A stretch of DNA of 64,000 nt from Doryteuthis pealeii (GCA_023376005.1 CM042145.1:61787100-61851099), one strand, 5' to 3'. Positions 46,809 through 59,765 are shown, counted from the first letter of the stretch. Notes: generated from the sequence alone by a model not told the origin. Program-made: numbers and translations.

Positions 46809-47442
46809 CTAGCAAATATATGCACCCTCCGGGTGCAAGTATTTAAGTTTTAATATAATAAATATCATGTTAAGTTAGAAAGGCTAATGAAACTGAATAA
46901 GAATTCAGATTAAAATATTTGGAACAGAGGGGGTATAATCGGAAAATAGAACAACTTTGAAACTAACTGTTCCACCATTTTCCCTTACTCCCGTCTTTCA
47001 GTGGTAAATTTCACTAATTTAACTATTTAGTTAAAATAGGAAGAAAAGAATAAAATTACAGTTATTTCTTTATGTTAATAGATTTTTTTTTAAGATTTAT
47101 CCCCGAGATTTTTGCTCCTATTTATTAAGATAAAACCAAACAATTAGAAATCAATAATACTAATCATATATTTATTAAAATCAATTTTTTTAAGATCAAT
47201 ATTCAAATTAGCCTTCCCATTCACACTGTAAACCGCTATTTCGTTGAATATATAAATATAATTGCATGTTATTAGTATGTAGATATTGTTAACAGTCTTA
47301 ATGATGTAAAACAATTTTACTAATAATTGAGGTTTAAATAAAAAATAAAATCATGGAGAATGTGTGTAAATAACAAAGGGAATTGTGACTTGTGTAGTTT
47401 CGGTTACAGACAGACAAACACACAATCTCCATTATAATAAGA
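46809..47442 (-). mobile_element. Non-autonomous Helitron H1, present only in copy B
   Basis: Plus-strand ends CTAGCAAATATATGCACCC and CTCCATTATAATAAGA, flanked by A (46808) and T (47443). The empty site in copy A is TATATGTA|TATATG near 25300, with no bases gained or lost. Very similar to the A-only copy at 26145-26774. 634 bp, no coding sequence. Confidence 0.93.
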
Positions 47443-47537
47443 TATATGTGTATGGCAGGGTTACATATAAATAAAGTTATTATGGCGCTTATCATATTTA
47501 GATAAAGGGTAAATACATGTGCCTCTGAGGATATTTC

Positions 47538-47608
<71 letters not shown>

Positions 47609-47644
47609 GATTCGATTATTATGGCGTGTACATACACAGAATAT

Positions 47645-48006
47645 ATACTATTTCTCTGAATGTTTGAGATGAGGCTTGAGGATTAGTATTATCTGCGTTA
47701 TTCGGACTATTATCCCCATCTACATTGTTACTTGTACAATGTTTCGGCCGATATGCCCTCCGGCCTTCTTCAGGTATTTCTTGTCGGACTCGGGAACCTT
47801 CTCAAAGTTCAAAGTTCCGTGATGGCTCCCGAATACGACAAGAAAGTTCCCGAGTTCGAAAAGAAGGTTCCTGAGTCCGAGAAGGTTCCCGAGTCCGACA
47901 AGAAATACCTGAAGAAGGCCGGAGGGCATATCGGCCGAAACGTTGTACAAGTAACAATGAAGATGGGGACAATAGTCCGAATAACGCAGATAATACAGAA
48001 TATATA
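47645..48006. mobile_element. HH-7 in copy B
   Basis: Both hammerhead-like cores are intact: minus strand GAAAC (47741-47745) to CTGAAGA (47767-47773), plus strand CTGAAGA (47909-47915) to GAAAC (47937-47941). Stem II is GGCCG/CGGCC, and stem III begins ACGTTG/CAAGT with one mismatch. Confidence 0.78.
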
Positions 48007-48489
48007 TGTGAATATTTAGAATCTTTTTCTTGGCTATTTTTCAATGAAATAGAAAACCAAGATTACATTTCAGTAAAAGGAGTTTGATAATCAAGTAGAT
48101 ATTGTTATCCTTCATCGACTAAGCCTTTTTCCATTTTTTTACCAATTCCACATGTTTGTACATGGGAAAATATGTGAATAACTCTACAATGGGACACGCC
48201 AGTGTATTCTTTCTTTTAATACTATTTGTATGTATATTACATATATAAAAGGTTAAATGTTCTTGTATGTGTAAATGATCTATGTCTTTGCTACCTTAAC
48301 TTAGATATATTTACTCTATCAATGATATTGAACACTCTTTAATTATAAATATAGCAAACTATATTATCAATATTAATTTAACTAACAGAACCTGTGGATA
48401 TGCCACAGTATGATAATTCAATTATTACAACGTTTGATATGTTTATTGCAAAATAGTTCAATATGTAAAAAGTATAATAATCTTGATTT

Positions 48490-48553
<64 letters not shown>

Positions 48554-48899
48554 ATTCTTTTTATTTATTTATTTATTTTCTTCTTTTCATTATGTCCGAT
48601 TGAAACAGATTAACTTTATTGCTTCCGAGCACTCACCCACTTTCTCTATTTTCTCTCTTTCTTCTTATATGTTTTCTGTGTAGCATGTCCCTTTTCTTCC
48701 CTTTCTTTCTTTATAATAAAAACGGAATGGCCCATTATTTAGTTGAGGTGAAGAAATAAGAATTCGGTGGATAAGCAATACCAGATAATAAGGATTAACA
48801 TATTTGCATTTCATATTGGACGATTTGGACGGTCTCGTTTTTAACTAGAGGGTGCTGCAAGATGATAGCGGTCATACTTTTAAGGAACATGAGTACTGA

Positions 48900-48951
<52 letters not shown>

Positions 48952-49048
48952 TATATATATGGGAGTAAAGTAGCGAATAAATCTGACGGTATGTAGAAAA
49001 TAAAAATACACGAAGAATTCCAAAAATATGAATTTATTCTTGATGGAG

Positions 49049-49095
49049 AAGTCGACGTTATAACGTTTCAGTTTTTGCAACTTTCATCAGGACTT
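49049..49095 (-). ncRNA. Candidate hammerhead ribozyme, fully canonical core
   Basis: On the minus strand: stem I AAGTC pairs with GACTT (5 bp); CTGATGA; stem II AGTT pairs with AACT around GCAAAA; GAAA; stem III ACGTT pairs with AACGT around AT; cleavage triplet GTC directly before the second strand of stem I. Every conserved core position I know for the motif is present. It lies in the left arm of HH-8 (48960-49258). Activity is inferred, not shown. Confidence 0.78.
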
Positions 49096-49238
49096 GAATT
49101 ATGGAGGCTCGCAAGTTATCCAGATAGCCTCCATAATTCAAGACCCGATGAAGGTTGCAAAAACCGAAATGTGATAACGTCGACTTTTCCATCAAGAATA
49201 AATTCATCTTTTTGGAATTCTTTGTTTTTCTATTTTCT

Positions 49239-49293
<55 letters not shown>

Positions 49294-49294
<1 letters not shown>

Positions 49295-49937
49295 TAGCAA
49301 ATATATGCACCCTCCGGGTGCAAGTATTTTAGTTAAATATTATAATAAAATATGATATTAAATTAGAAAGGCGAAGGAAACTGAATAAGAATGTTGATAA
49401 AAAGATTTTGAAAAGAGGGGGGTATGATTGAAAAATAGAACAACTTTGAAACTAACTCTTCCATTATTTTCCCTTACTCCCGTCTTTCATTGGTAAATGT
49501 TCCTAATTAAACTATTTAGTTAAAATAGGAAGTAAAGAATAATATTACAGTTATTTCTTCTTGTTAAGGGATTTCTTTTAAGATTTATTGAAGAGATTTT
49601 TGCTCATATTCAATAAGATAAAACCAAACAATTAGAAATCAATAATACTAAGCATATATTTATTAAAATCAATTTTGTAAGATCAATATGCAATTTAGCC
49701 TTCCCATTCATACTGTAAACCTCTATTTTGTTGTATATATAAATACAATTGCATGTTATTAGTATGTAGATATGGTCAACAGTGTAAGTAATGTAAAACA
49801 ATTTTATTAATAATTGAAGTTTAAATAAAAATAAAATCATGGAGAATATGATGTAAATAACTAAAGGAATTGTGACTTATATAGTAATATAGTTTCGGTT
49901 ACAGACAGACAAACCCACAATCTCCATTATAATAAGA
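49294..49937 (-). mobile_element. Non-autonomous Helitron H1 (shared with copy A)
   Basis: Allelic partner of 27823-28465 with the same ends and the same A/T flanks. Confidence 0.88.
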
Positions 49938-50923
49938 TATATATGAGTGTGTGTGTGATGACAACATGATGAGGTTTCTTTACTGCTTCAACACGACGGG
50001 AATTTTCGTCGTGAAAAGCAGATAATTACCATCTTCAATTTGCTCAAGGAATGTTTTGCTCACTGACTCTTTGAAGAACAATTTTTATAAAAATTTTAAC
50101 AGTAAGAGCAAGTCCGAAAAAATGATCAAAGCATTTCCCTATCATTACAATCGAGGATACTTTATCTAATTCGAAATGCTAGACGGTTGTTAATCATATA
50201 ACGGTGTTAAAAAAGCTTCTTTTTTTTAAATTGTGTTAAGAAAAGTTGAGTACCCATCAAGAATTAATAAAACAAAATGTCTTTGGCATTAAATAACCCA
50301 ACAAGGGTTGACATACCGTAAAATTCAACAAATCAAGAAATGCATATTGATTGTGGTCATAACTAACCCAAAGTCCAATTAAGAAATAGAGAGAGCGATG
50401 CATCTCAAATCAACATCCCGACTAGGTAAAAACCTACCATTTCCGAAGAAGTAATGAATATAAACGTACAATGAATGCGATTCCCTAACCTCTAAATATC
50501 GCTCTCGTGTTGCTAGTATTATAAAAATGTGGTCTAATGATATCAAAATCACCGCATTCAAAAAATAAGACCTACCAGCAAAATAAGATCTAGCATGATT
50601 TTTCAGGATGCTTTTTATATAAGCCTTCCCCTTAAGATAAGCCCTAGTTGAGAGCGGCAGACAGACGAAAAAATAAGCATTCTTCACAATCATATAATAT
50701 AACGCAAACATTCGACATCCCCCGGAAATAAGCCCGAGTGTTATATTTCGGGGGGGGGGGATTAATATAAGCCCTGTCTTATTTTCAATTAAACACTTTT
50801 GTTAATCCATTCAATAGTTTACACATTTTATTTTCTTGGCGTTACATCGTGGTGTGATGGTTAACGAGTTAGTTGTCGCTGATCCATTACAACTGAATGC
50901 AACACTTCACTTTGGTCTTTACT

Positions 50924-53900
50924 TGGCTAGACTGACGGTCGGAGAGGTTCCCTCCGATCAATCGGCTAGTCACATCAAGTCATAGCACCTATACGATTGT
51001 CCCGACCCTATTGCCCTCATGGTAAGCCCCAACGCTATGAAACCTTTACTTGGCTAGACTGACGGTCGAAGAGGTCCCCTCCGATCAGTCGGCTAGTCAC
51101 ATCAAGTCATAGCACCTATACCATTGTCCCGACCTATTGCCCTCATGGTAAGCCCCAACGCTATGAAACCTTTACTTGGCTAGACTGACGGTCGAAGAGG
51201 TCCCCTCCGATCAATCGGCTAGTCACATCAAGTCATAGCACCTATACCATTGTCCCGACCCTATTGCCCTCATGGTAAGCCCCAACGCTATGAAACCTTT
51301 ACTTGGCTAGACTGACGGTCGAAGAGGTCCCCTCCGATCAATCGGCTAGTCACATCAAGTCATAGCACCTATACCATTGTCCCGACCCTATTGCCCTCAT
51401 GGTAAGCCCCAACGCTATGAAACCTTTACTTGGCTAGACTGACGGTCGAAGAGGTCCCCTCCGATCAGTCGGCTAGTCACATCAAGTCATAGCACCTATA
51501 CCATTGTCCCGACCCTATTGCCCTCATGGTAAGCCCCAACGCTATGAAACCTTTACTTGGCTAGACTGACGGTCGAAGAGGTCCCCTCCGATCAATCGGC
51601 TAGTCACATCAAGTCATAGCACCTATACCATTGTCCCGACCCTATTGCCCTCATGGTAAGCCCCAACGCTATGAAACCTTTACTTGGCTAGACTGACGGT
51701 CGAAGAGGTCCCCTCCGATCAGTCGGCTAGTCACATCAAGTCATAGCACTATACCATTGTCCCGACCCTATTGCCCTCATGGTAAGCCCCAACGCTATGA
51801 AACCTTTACTTGGCTAGACTGACGGTCGAAGAGGTCCCCTCCGATCAATCGGCTAGTCACATCAAGTCATAGCACCTATACCATTGTCCCGACCCTATTG
51901 CCCTCATGGTAAGCCCCAACGCTATGAAACCTTTACTTGGCTAGACTGACGGTCGAAGAGGTCCCCTCCGATCAATCGGCTAGTCACATCAAGTCATAGC
52001 ACCTATACCATTGTCCCGACCCTATTGCCCTCATGGTAAGCCCAACGCTATGAAACCTTTACTTGGCTAGACTGACGGTCGAAGAGGTCCCCTCCGATCA
52101 GTCGGCTAGTCACATCAAGTCATAGCACCTATACCATTGTCCCGACCCTATTGCCCTCATGGTAAGCCCAACGCTATGAAACCTTTACTTGGCTAGACTG
52201 ACGGTCGAAGAGGTCCCCTCCGATCAATCGGCTAGTCACATCAAGTCATAGCACCTATACCATTGTCCCGACCCTATTGCCTCATGGTAAGCCCCAACGC
52301 TATGAAACCTTTACTTGCTAGACTGACGGTCGAAGAGGTCCCCTCCGATCATCGGCTAGTCACATCAAGTCATAGCACCTATACCATTGTCCCGACCCTA
52401 TTGCCTCATGGTAAGCCCCAACGCTATGAAACCTTTACTTGGCTAGACTGACGGTCGAAGAGGTCCCTCCGATCAATCGGCTAGTCACATCAAGTCATAG
52501 CACCTATACCATTGTCCCGACCCTATTGCCCTCATGGTAAGCCCAACGCTATGAAACTTTACTTGGCTAGACTGACGGTCGAAGAGGTCCCCTCCGATCA
52601 ATCGGCTAGTCACATCAAGTCATAGCACCTATACCATTGTCCCGACCCTATTGCCCTCATGGTAAGCCCCAACGCTATGAAACCTTTACTTGGCTAGACT
52701 GACGGTCGAAGAGGTCCCCTCCGATCAATCGGCTAGTCACATCAAGTCATAGCACCTATACCATTGTCCCGACCCTATTGCCCTCATGGTAAGCCCCAAC
52801 GCTATGAAACCTTTACTTGGCTAGACTGACGGTCGAAGAGGTCCCCTCCGATCAATCGGCTAGTCACATCAAGTCATAGCATATACCATTGTCCGACCCT
52901 ATTGCCCTCATGGTAAGCCCAACGCTATGAACCTTTACTTGGCTAGACTGACGGTCGAAGAGGTCCCCTCCGATCAATCGGCTAGTCACATCAAGTCATA
53001 GCACCTATACCATTGTCCCGACCCTATTGCCCTCATGGTAAGCCCCAACGCTATGAAACCTTTACTTGGCTAGACTGACGGTCGAAGAGGTCCCCTCCGA
53101 TCAATCGGCTAGTCACATCAAGTCATAGCACCTATACCATTGTCCCCGCCTATTGCCCTCATGGTAAGCCCCAACGCTAGAAACCTTTACTTGGCTAGAC
53201 TGACGGTCGAAGAGGTCCCCTCCGATCAATCGGCTAGTCACATCAAGTCATAGCACCTATACCATTGTCCGACCCTATTGCCCTCATGGTAAGCCCCAAC
53301 GCTATGAAACCTTTACTTGGCTAGACTGACGGTCGAAGAGGTCCCCTCCGATCAATCGGCTAGTCACATCAAGTCATAGCACCTATACCATTGTCCCGAC
53401 CCTATTGCCTCATGGTAAGCCCCAACGCTATGAAACCTTTACTTGGGCTAGACTGACGGTCGAAGAGGTCCCCTCCGATCAATCGGCTAGTCACATCAAG
53501 TCATAGCACCTATACCATTGTCCCGACCCTATTGCCCTCATGGTAAGCCCCAACGCTATGAAACCTTTACTTGGCTAGACTGACGGTCGAAGAGGTCCCC
53601 TCCGATCAATCGGCTAGTCACATCAGTCATAGCACCTATACCATTGTCCCGACCCTATTGCCCTCATGGTAAGCCCCAACGCTATGAAACCTTTACTTGG
53701 CTAGACTGACGGTCGAAGAGGTCCCCTCCGATCAATCGGCTAGTCACATCAAGTCAAGCACCTATACCATTGTCCCGACCCTATTGCCCTCATGGTAAGC
53801 CCCAACGCTATGAAACCTTTACTTGGCTAGACTGACGGTCGAACACGGTAGTCACATCAAGTCATAGCACCTATACCATTGTCCCGACCCTATTGCCCTC

Positions 53901-54185
53901 AATGGTAAGCCCCAACGCTATGAAACCTTTACTTGGCTAGACTGACGGTCGAAGAGGTCCCCTCCGATCAATCGGCTAGTCACATCAAGTCATAGCACTA
54001 TACCATTGTCCCGACCCTATTGCCCTCATGGTAAGCCCCAACGCTATGAAACCTTTACTTGGCTAGACTGACGGTCGAAGAGGTCCCCTCCGATCAATCG
54101 GCTAGTCACATCAAGTTATAGCACCTATACCATTGTCCCGACCCTATTGCCCTCATGGCAAACCCTAACACTATGAGACCTTCCC
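50924..54185 (+). repeat. 127-bp satellite array, 26 units
   Basis: Unit starts at TTGGCTAGACTGACGGTC recur every 127 bp (50924, 51051, 51177, 51304, 51431 and so on to 54060). Each unit contains CTCCGATCAATCGGCTAGTC, CATAGCACCTATACCATTG and TGGTAAGCCCCAACGCTATG. A minority carry CAGTCGG instead of CAATCGG (units near 51085, 51470, 51720, 52100). One unit (53824) has an internal deletion of about 15 bp. The outermost half-units match the single unit of copy A. The unit derives from the middle of R3. Confidence 0.95.
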
Positions 54186-54781
54186 GTTAAAATAAGCTCT
54201 AGTTGAGAGCGGCAGACAGACAAAAAAAAGCATTCTTCACAATCACATCAAGCGATGCAAAGACCCGACGGCATCCCCCCGAAAATAAGCCCTAGTGTTA
54301 TATTTCGGAGTGAAAAATAGTAAAAGCCTTATCTTATTTTCGAAGAAACACGGTAGTATAGCATGTCTGACATGCTATGTATTCTGGCTGGGTTTTTTTT
54401 ATTTTTGTTTTCATTGAACAAACACCATTTGAAATGTAAACAAATATTTTCTAATGTGTTTTGTCGCATAGGAAGACCTTACTTCTACGACTGTTGTCGG
54501 GGGAGAAAAAATGAAGGACCTCGTCTTCTTTATTTGCGATAGAACGTTCCAGACCAATGTAGCGGCTAAAAACTGAAAACGTTGCGTTTAATAATCTTCT
54601 CACCCCTCTCTTTCACCACCATCCTCCTGCCTTATACCTTCCTTTCCTCCGCCCTGCATATCCACCTTTTCACTGTATATATGTAACAGTTCTGCTTCCT
54701 AGTAAATTTACAGAGGCGAAATATTAATTGATTGAAATTGTTTGTTTTTATCTACTGTTCTTCAACATTTACTCACATCCC

Positions 54782-54784
<3 letters not shown>

Positions 54785-54847
<63 letters not shown>

Positions 54848-55100
54848 GTATGTATATATGTATGTATGTATATATATATTATATTATATATATATATATA
54901 TATATATAAAGATTTTTTGAAGGCAATTGACAATTCAATATGTGTTGAAAATTATATTTATTTAACTTTTTTTAATTTCTAAATATTTTCGGAATAAATT
55001 CCATCATCAGAGTTATTAAAAGTACTAGGTGTTTTTTTTTTTTTTTTTTTGTTCTTATCCCACGGCGATGGTGTAATCATCGCCGTGGGATAAGTACTAT
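54785..55100. mobile_element. HH-9 in copy B
   Basis: Longer TA tract (54788-54844), minus-strand core CTGATGA (55004-55010) to GAAA (54987-54990), and the same terminal hairpin preceded by an expanded T-run (55033-55050). Confidence 0.72.
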
Positions 55101-55437
55101 AAAAAAACATTTGAGGAAAGCAGTGCCACGTCTAAATATAACTACTTTGTCGCCAATGAAGGACATAGACAGCACACATACCCAGTTGATGTGCCAGAAG
55201 GGCCATCACCCAAAGGCCGTCACGGTGCAGAGGTCTGGCTAAGGACTTCCCATAGTATCCTTTTGCATTTCCCCCTTCACCATAACTATCGCCAGTGGGC
55301 TCAGCTGCAAAAGCAGCAACCCAAAGAGAAAGGAAAGAATCATAAACTGGTCTAATGAACAACCCACACAGTGTTTTGTTTATAGTGGTGAAGGTTTGTG
55401 TTGGACCAACCGCACTTTTTTATTTTTTATATATATA

Positions 55438-56079
55438 CTAGCAAAAACATACGCCCTCTGGGTATAAGCATTTAATTCTTAATATAATGAAATATGGGCT
55501 GTCCACAAAATCTATATGCTTTTTAAAGTAATAAATTATCTAAAGTGCACATGGAATTTATCGACATACTGTATATTAAATTAGAAAGACTAACGAAATG
55601 AAATAAAAACGTATATATAAATATTGCTTATTTTAATTTTATCTTAATTGGTTTTTATATAAAATCATCCGTAAGATTTATTTGAATACGTTGGAAATTT
55701 AATTACGTTGGAGAAGAAAACAATAATATTAGAGATTAATAACTCTAAGGAATTATTTATTAAACCCGGTTTTGTTAAAACCACTATGCAAATTAATCAC
55801 GCCATATATTATGTAAACCTTTATTTCTTAGTGATTTATAAGACACATTGCGGGATTTTGAACACACTAATAACATGGGCTGTTTTGAGGCAAATCTAAC
55901 TCAGATTTTCATAGAGACAGCGTTAATAGATAAGATTTATTATTCTATGTATATTAATGATTTTGACTATAAATGAAATACTCATTGATAGACTACGCAA
56001 TACCTCGGTGTATTGTGACTTAAGCAGTGATGTAGTTTCGGTTACAGACAGACATTGAATCTCCATTATGATAAGAAGA
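55438..56079 (-). mobile_element. Helitron H1 variant (shared with copy A)
   Basis: Allelic partner of 30808-31449; left CTAGCAAAAACATACGCCC, right CATTATGATAAGAAGA, flanks A/T. Confidence 0.8.
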
Positions 56080-57609
56080 TATACGTTGAAGAAAATCCCA
56101 GTTAGGTAGCCGCCCTGTCGGCTGGGGCGCTAGAATTTACCGACTGCACCTCTACAGAGGGGTAAGACTCCCCCAATAGGGCCACCTGTTGGCCGTGGGT
56201 GGCGACCCGTGATGCTTAAGGATAGAGCCTGGGTGGATGAGCACTTCATTACATGCAATACTCCACTTTGGCCCTATCTTAGGCTAGACAGGCGGTCGGA
56301 GAGGCCCCCTCCGATCAATCGGCTGGTCACGTCAAGCCCTAGCACCTATATGATTTTCCCAACCCTATTGCCCTTATGACAAGCCCCAACCCCTTTTTAT
56401 CATATGGGTGCTAGAAGGCGGTGACTGAGGGTCTACATGTCCTGGGAATGACGTTAAACTCTATCTGATGGTGAGGTTCCAGATTTGGAGGTTTGGGGAA
56501 TGTGGAGCACCCCTTCATCACCATTGCTCCCTGGTCAAATCTGACCCGGAGTGGTAGTATCTGTTAGGGTCCCATCTATGGGTTAAATAGAAAAATGTAT
56601 TTATAAAAAAATTGTATTATCCATTAAGAATTTATTTATTTCAAAACTTTATCGGCATTAAATGACCCACTGAGGTTGATATGCCGTAAAACAAAACAAA
56701 CCAAACCAAACAAACCAAACCAGTTAGGTAAAAACTTTCAACTACCAAAGAAGCAATGAATTCAATGAACAAATCCCATTTACAAATGTAAACAAATGTT
56801 ATATAATACATCTATTCGCATAGGAATGTAAGAAAAGGATTCAAAGTTATATATACTTGAATACAAGACTCCGACAAAGGTTTGATAAAGAAAACATTTA
56901 ATACGTATACAGCACATGGATATAACAAGATACATAATACATAGGTAAAACAAAGTTACATGTAGAAAGATAAACATAAAAGTACAGACATGAGACTAAG
57001 AATAGTCCATGCTGTAAATAACTTACAGTAATGTAAGGGGGGCCAAAAGCCCCAACGAGAAGGGGTAGACCGTGTCTACCCCATGTGTCTCGTAGTTTGA
57101 GGAACAGGAAAAAGAGGGTGAAGCGTTTGAACCAGCCGCTTAAATATAAAACGGCCCCCTAGCGGGAACCAGCAAACTAAACGTGCAGACAACTCAACGG
57201 GAAGATAATCCCTACAGGAAGATTTTACTTCTCCGATTGTTTTCAGAGGGAAGGGAAATGAAGGACCTCGTCGTCTTTCTCATTTGCGACAGAGCACTCC
57301 AAATAGCAAGGAAATCAATGTAGCGGCTAAAAACAGAAAAACGTTGTGTTTGATATAATCTAAAACTGAATTTTATCCCAGTTCGGCGTGACCCCTTGGC
57401 GCGATGATAATCAGAACGACAACACAACACATCAGTCAGAGACGAAAAGGCAATGTTCAAACAAAATTGACATCAATTCTGAAACGCCGGCATTAAACAA
57501 ACATCAAATCAGAACAAATCATAAACGCATCTAACAGAGTGGAAATAATGAAGCTGATGTCTTTCGATTGATTGATAAATACGTTAAGCGGATTTTTGAA
57601 ACGAGCCAG

Positions 57610-57659
<50 letters not shown>

Positions 57660-57882
57660 TTTTCATTGCTCATACTGCACAACCAGTATGTGTGTGTACG
57701 TGTGTGTGTGTTCGTTTGTGTGTGGTTTTCCTTATCATACTGTACAAAAGTATTGTGTGTGTGTGCTGCGTGTGCGCGCGCTTGTGTGTCTGTCTGTCTG
57801 TGTGTATTTCTGTGTGTATTTCTCTCTGTCTGTGTGTATTTCTGTGTGTGTGTGTGTGTGTGTGTTTTGTGTGTGTGTGTAT

Positions 57883-57913
<31 letters not shown>

Positions 57914-58110
57914 ATTTCTGTGTGTGTGTGTGGTTTTTCCTTACTCATACTGTAAAAAGTATGTGTGCTGCGTGTGCGCACGCGCGTGTGTGTGTCTGTC
58001 TGTATGTATTTCTGTGTGTATTTCTCTCTGTCTGTGTGTATTTCTCTGTGTGTGTGTGTGTGTGTGGTGTGTGTGTGTGTGTGTGTGGTTTTCCTTACTC
58101 ATACTGTACA
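57610..58110. repeat. GT-rich compound repeat, copy B and beyond
   Basis: Runs of GT with TGTGTATTTCTG and TTTCCTTACTCATACTGT phrases. The block from about 57725 to 57945 is repeated at about 57945-58110. Confidence 0.9.
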
Positions 58111-58149
58111 AACAGATAATGACAGTGTCCTGCCTAATGTTATAATGCA

Positions 58150-58590
58150 CTGATGCCATCAACCATTTTTTTTTATGCGTGGGTTAAAGGAAATGGCAAA
58201 AATGAATACAAAGCTCACTTATTGACAGGCGACACTATTTATACAAGGATGTTTATGTTTAAAAAAGATCTCGAAAGTCAAAATTGGAATTTTCTAAAAT
58301 AAATTTTCTTAAATAAATATATTCCAAGTTATAATAAAAAAAATGAACGACGTGATAGAAAAAGCTAGCGTTTTATTATATAAAATGGACTCTCCCGTCG
58401 ATTTTCGACGTAAGAGGGTTCATACACACAATGAACATCCACACAGGGATTTGTTTATAGTGGTGAAGGCTTGTGTTGGACCATCCACACTTTTTGGCAC
58501 AGTCGATAGGAAAGAATTGGTGCATCAAGGGTTGCCACAAACCCAATCAACGACCGACTTCAGGAATTTTGAATTCAGAGTTATCCCTCT
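58150..58590. other. Non-coding spacer, weak open frame
   Basis: A 91-codon plus frame (58343-58618) starts ATGAACGACG but has no recognisable domain and its end runs into a reversed SINE, so it is not called a gene. The phrase TTATAGTGGTGAAGG...TTGTGTTGGACCA also occurs at 30760 and 55385, showing it is repeat sequence. Confidence 0.5.
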
Positions 58591-58593
58591 CCT

Positions 58594-58740
58594 AGACTGG
58601 TTACCTAACCAAGGCTGAAGAGCCCAGTCTGCCCTACTATTTAACCCATAGCTGGAGGGAGAATATATAGATTCATACCTTTCCCAAGGGTATTAGCGAG
58701 TCCATTTTCCACGACTCTAACCACTAGCCCACGCGCCTCC
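58594..58740 (-). mobile_element. SINE-S1 with the B box deleted
   Basis: Minus strand starts GGAGGCGCGTGGGCTAGTGG with A-box region intact, then runs from AATGGACTCG directly into CTAATACCCTTGGGAAAGGT. The ~45 bp with GAGTTCAAATCC present in other copies are missing. A TA tract (58741-58778) follows. Confidence 0.75.
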
Positions 58741-58778
<38 letters not shown>

Positions 58779-58784
58779 AGTTAA

Positions 58785-58855
58785 GGTATCTTAAAGCAGT
58801 GTCTTATCATGCGGTCAACACTTGCTTACTGATAGTTTCTCGCCTATGCGATTTT
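58785..58855 (+). repeat. R6 repeat copy
   Basis: Contains GTCAACACTTGCTTACTGAT and AGTTTCTCGCCTATGCGAT, parallel to 9681-9752 and 63836-63905. Confidence 0.5.
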
Positions 58856-59335
58856 CAGACGGCCTCCCTGTCAGATGGGGCTGTATAATACGCTAACTGC
58901 ACCTCTGCATAGAGGTAAGATCCCTCCAATGGAGCCTCCTGTTGGCTGTGGGTGGCGACCTTTGATACTTAAGGACAGAATCCTGGTCGCTGAGTAGTCC
59001 TCGATTGTTCTTATGACAAACCCCCAACCCTTCTTATCCTTTATGTGCTAGGAGGCGGTGGTTGGGGGTCTTAGTGTCTTGGCTATAACGTTAAAATGCA
59101 TCTGGTGATGAGGTTCCAATTCTGGAGCTATGGGGAGTATGGAGCACTCCTTCATTGTCATTACTCTCAGGTCCACTCTCTCTATTGGTTAAATAGACCG
59201 AAAAATAAAAAATAAGTTTTTAAAAGTATGTTTTAAAAAATTGAACACCCAACAATAATGAATAAAACAAAAACATCTTTGGCATAAAATAACCCAACAA
59301 GCGTTGACATGCCGTAAAATCCAACCAACCAACAA
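58856..59335 (+). mobile_element. Repeat R3 copy with internal deletion
   Basis: Has the start (CTGCACCTCTGCATAGAGGT), GTTGGCTGTGGGTGGCGACC and the end GTTGACATGCCGTAAAATCC, but lacks the central segment that forms the satellite unit. Confidence 0.7.
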
Positions 59336-59680
59336 ATAAAATAGGTTTTGTCTAAAGTTTGTGCTTAATTTATTTTCATAGATTCAAAGATATTTCAAAG
59401 TTCACTGTTAACTGGTCATACGGCTGCTTTCTTGGCATTTTTCAACTGTATGATGGGATATTTCAAAGTTCACTACCTATTCACCTCAGAACTCATTCTA
59501 TTCAAATAAAGTCCTATTATTATTGTAATCTGAGTCCTTCTGCTTAATTATAATTAACACATGCAGTAGGAGAGTCACTATGAGCAGCTTAAAGTAGGCA
59601 ATGAATTAATAATAATCATTTGTTTGCATGTATATATATATATGTAAATATATTTTTTTTTTTTCTCACATATACTAGAT
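59336..59680. other. Non-coding spacer with a short duplication
   Basis: GATATTTCAAAGTTCACT occurs at about 59389 and 59458. No gene recognised. Confidence 0.5.
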
Positions 59681-59689
59681 TTCACTTTT

Positions 59690-59765
59690 CCACAGTCTTT
59701 ATACCTTGATAAAGGGTGAATGTTCACCCAAAATATTGGAATAAATCGAACCAGGGACAGAACAA
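59690..59765 (+). mobile_element. Decayed hammerhead-like motif, HH-11
   Basis: TTGATAA (59706-59712), a perfect GGGTGAA/TTCACCC stem, then AAAAT in place of GAAAT and ATTGGAATAAA. Read as a mutated core of the same type as the other HH loci. Confidence 0.45.

Larger units (their letters stand above)
33483..57960. repeat. Copy B of the duplicated block
   Basis: Collinear with 12214-33310, longer mainly through the 127-bp satellite array (50924-54185). From 33483 to about 43000 it differs from A by frequent one- or two-base indels, many in homopolymers; from about 43090 onward differences are sparse. Contents with the same annotation as A are cross-referenced in the copy A entries. Confidence 0.95.

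Noticed and set aside
50924..54185. CRISPR-like array
   Set aside because: Units are contiguous 127-bp repeats with no unique spacers, in a eukaryotic context; it is a satellite.
57568..58145. Frames of up to 183 codons rich in Cys and Val
   Set aside because: Translation of the GT-rich compound repeat in several frames; no domain and no conservation with copy A at the protein level.
58343..58618. A 91-codon open frame as a small gene
   Set aside because: No domain; part of it is shared with repeat sequence at 30760 and 55385 and its end lies in a reversed SINE.
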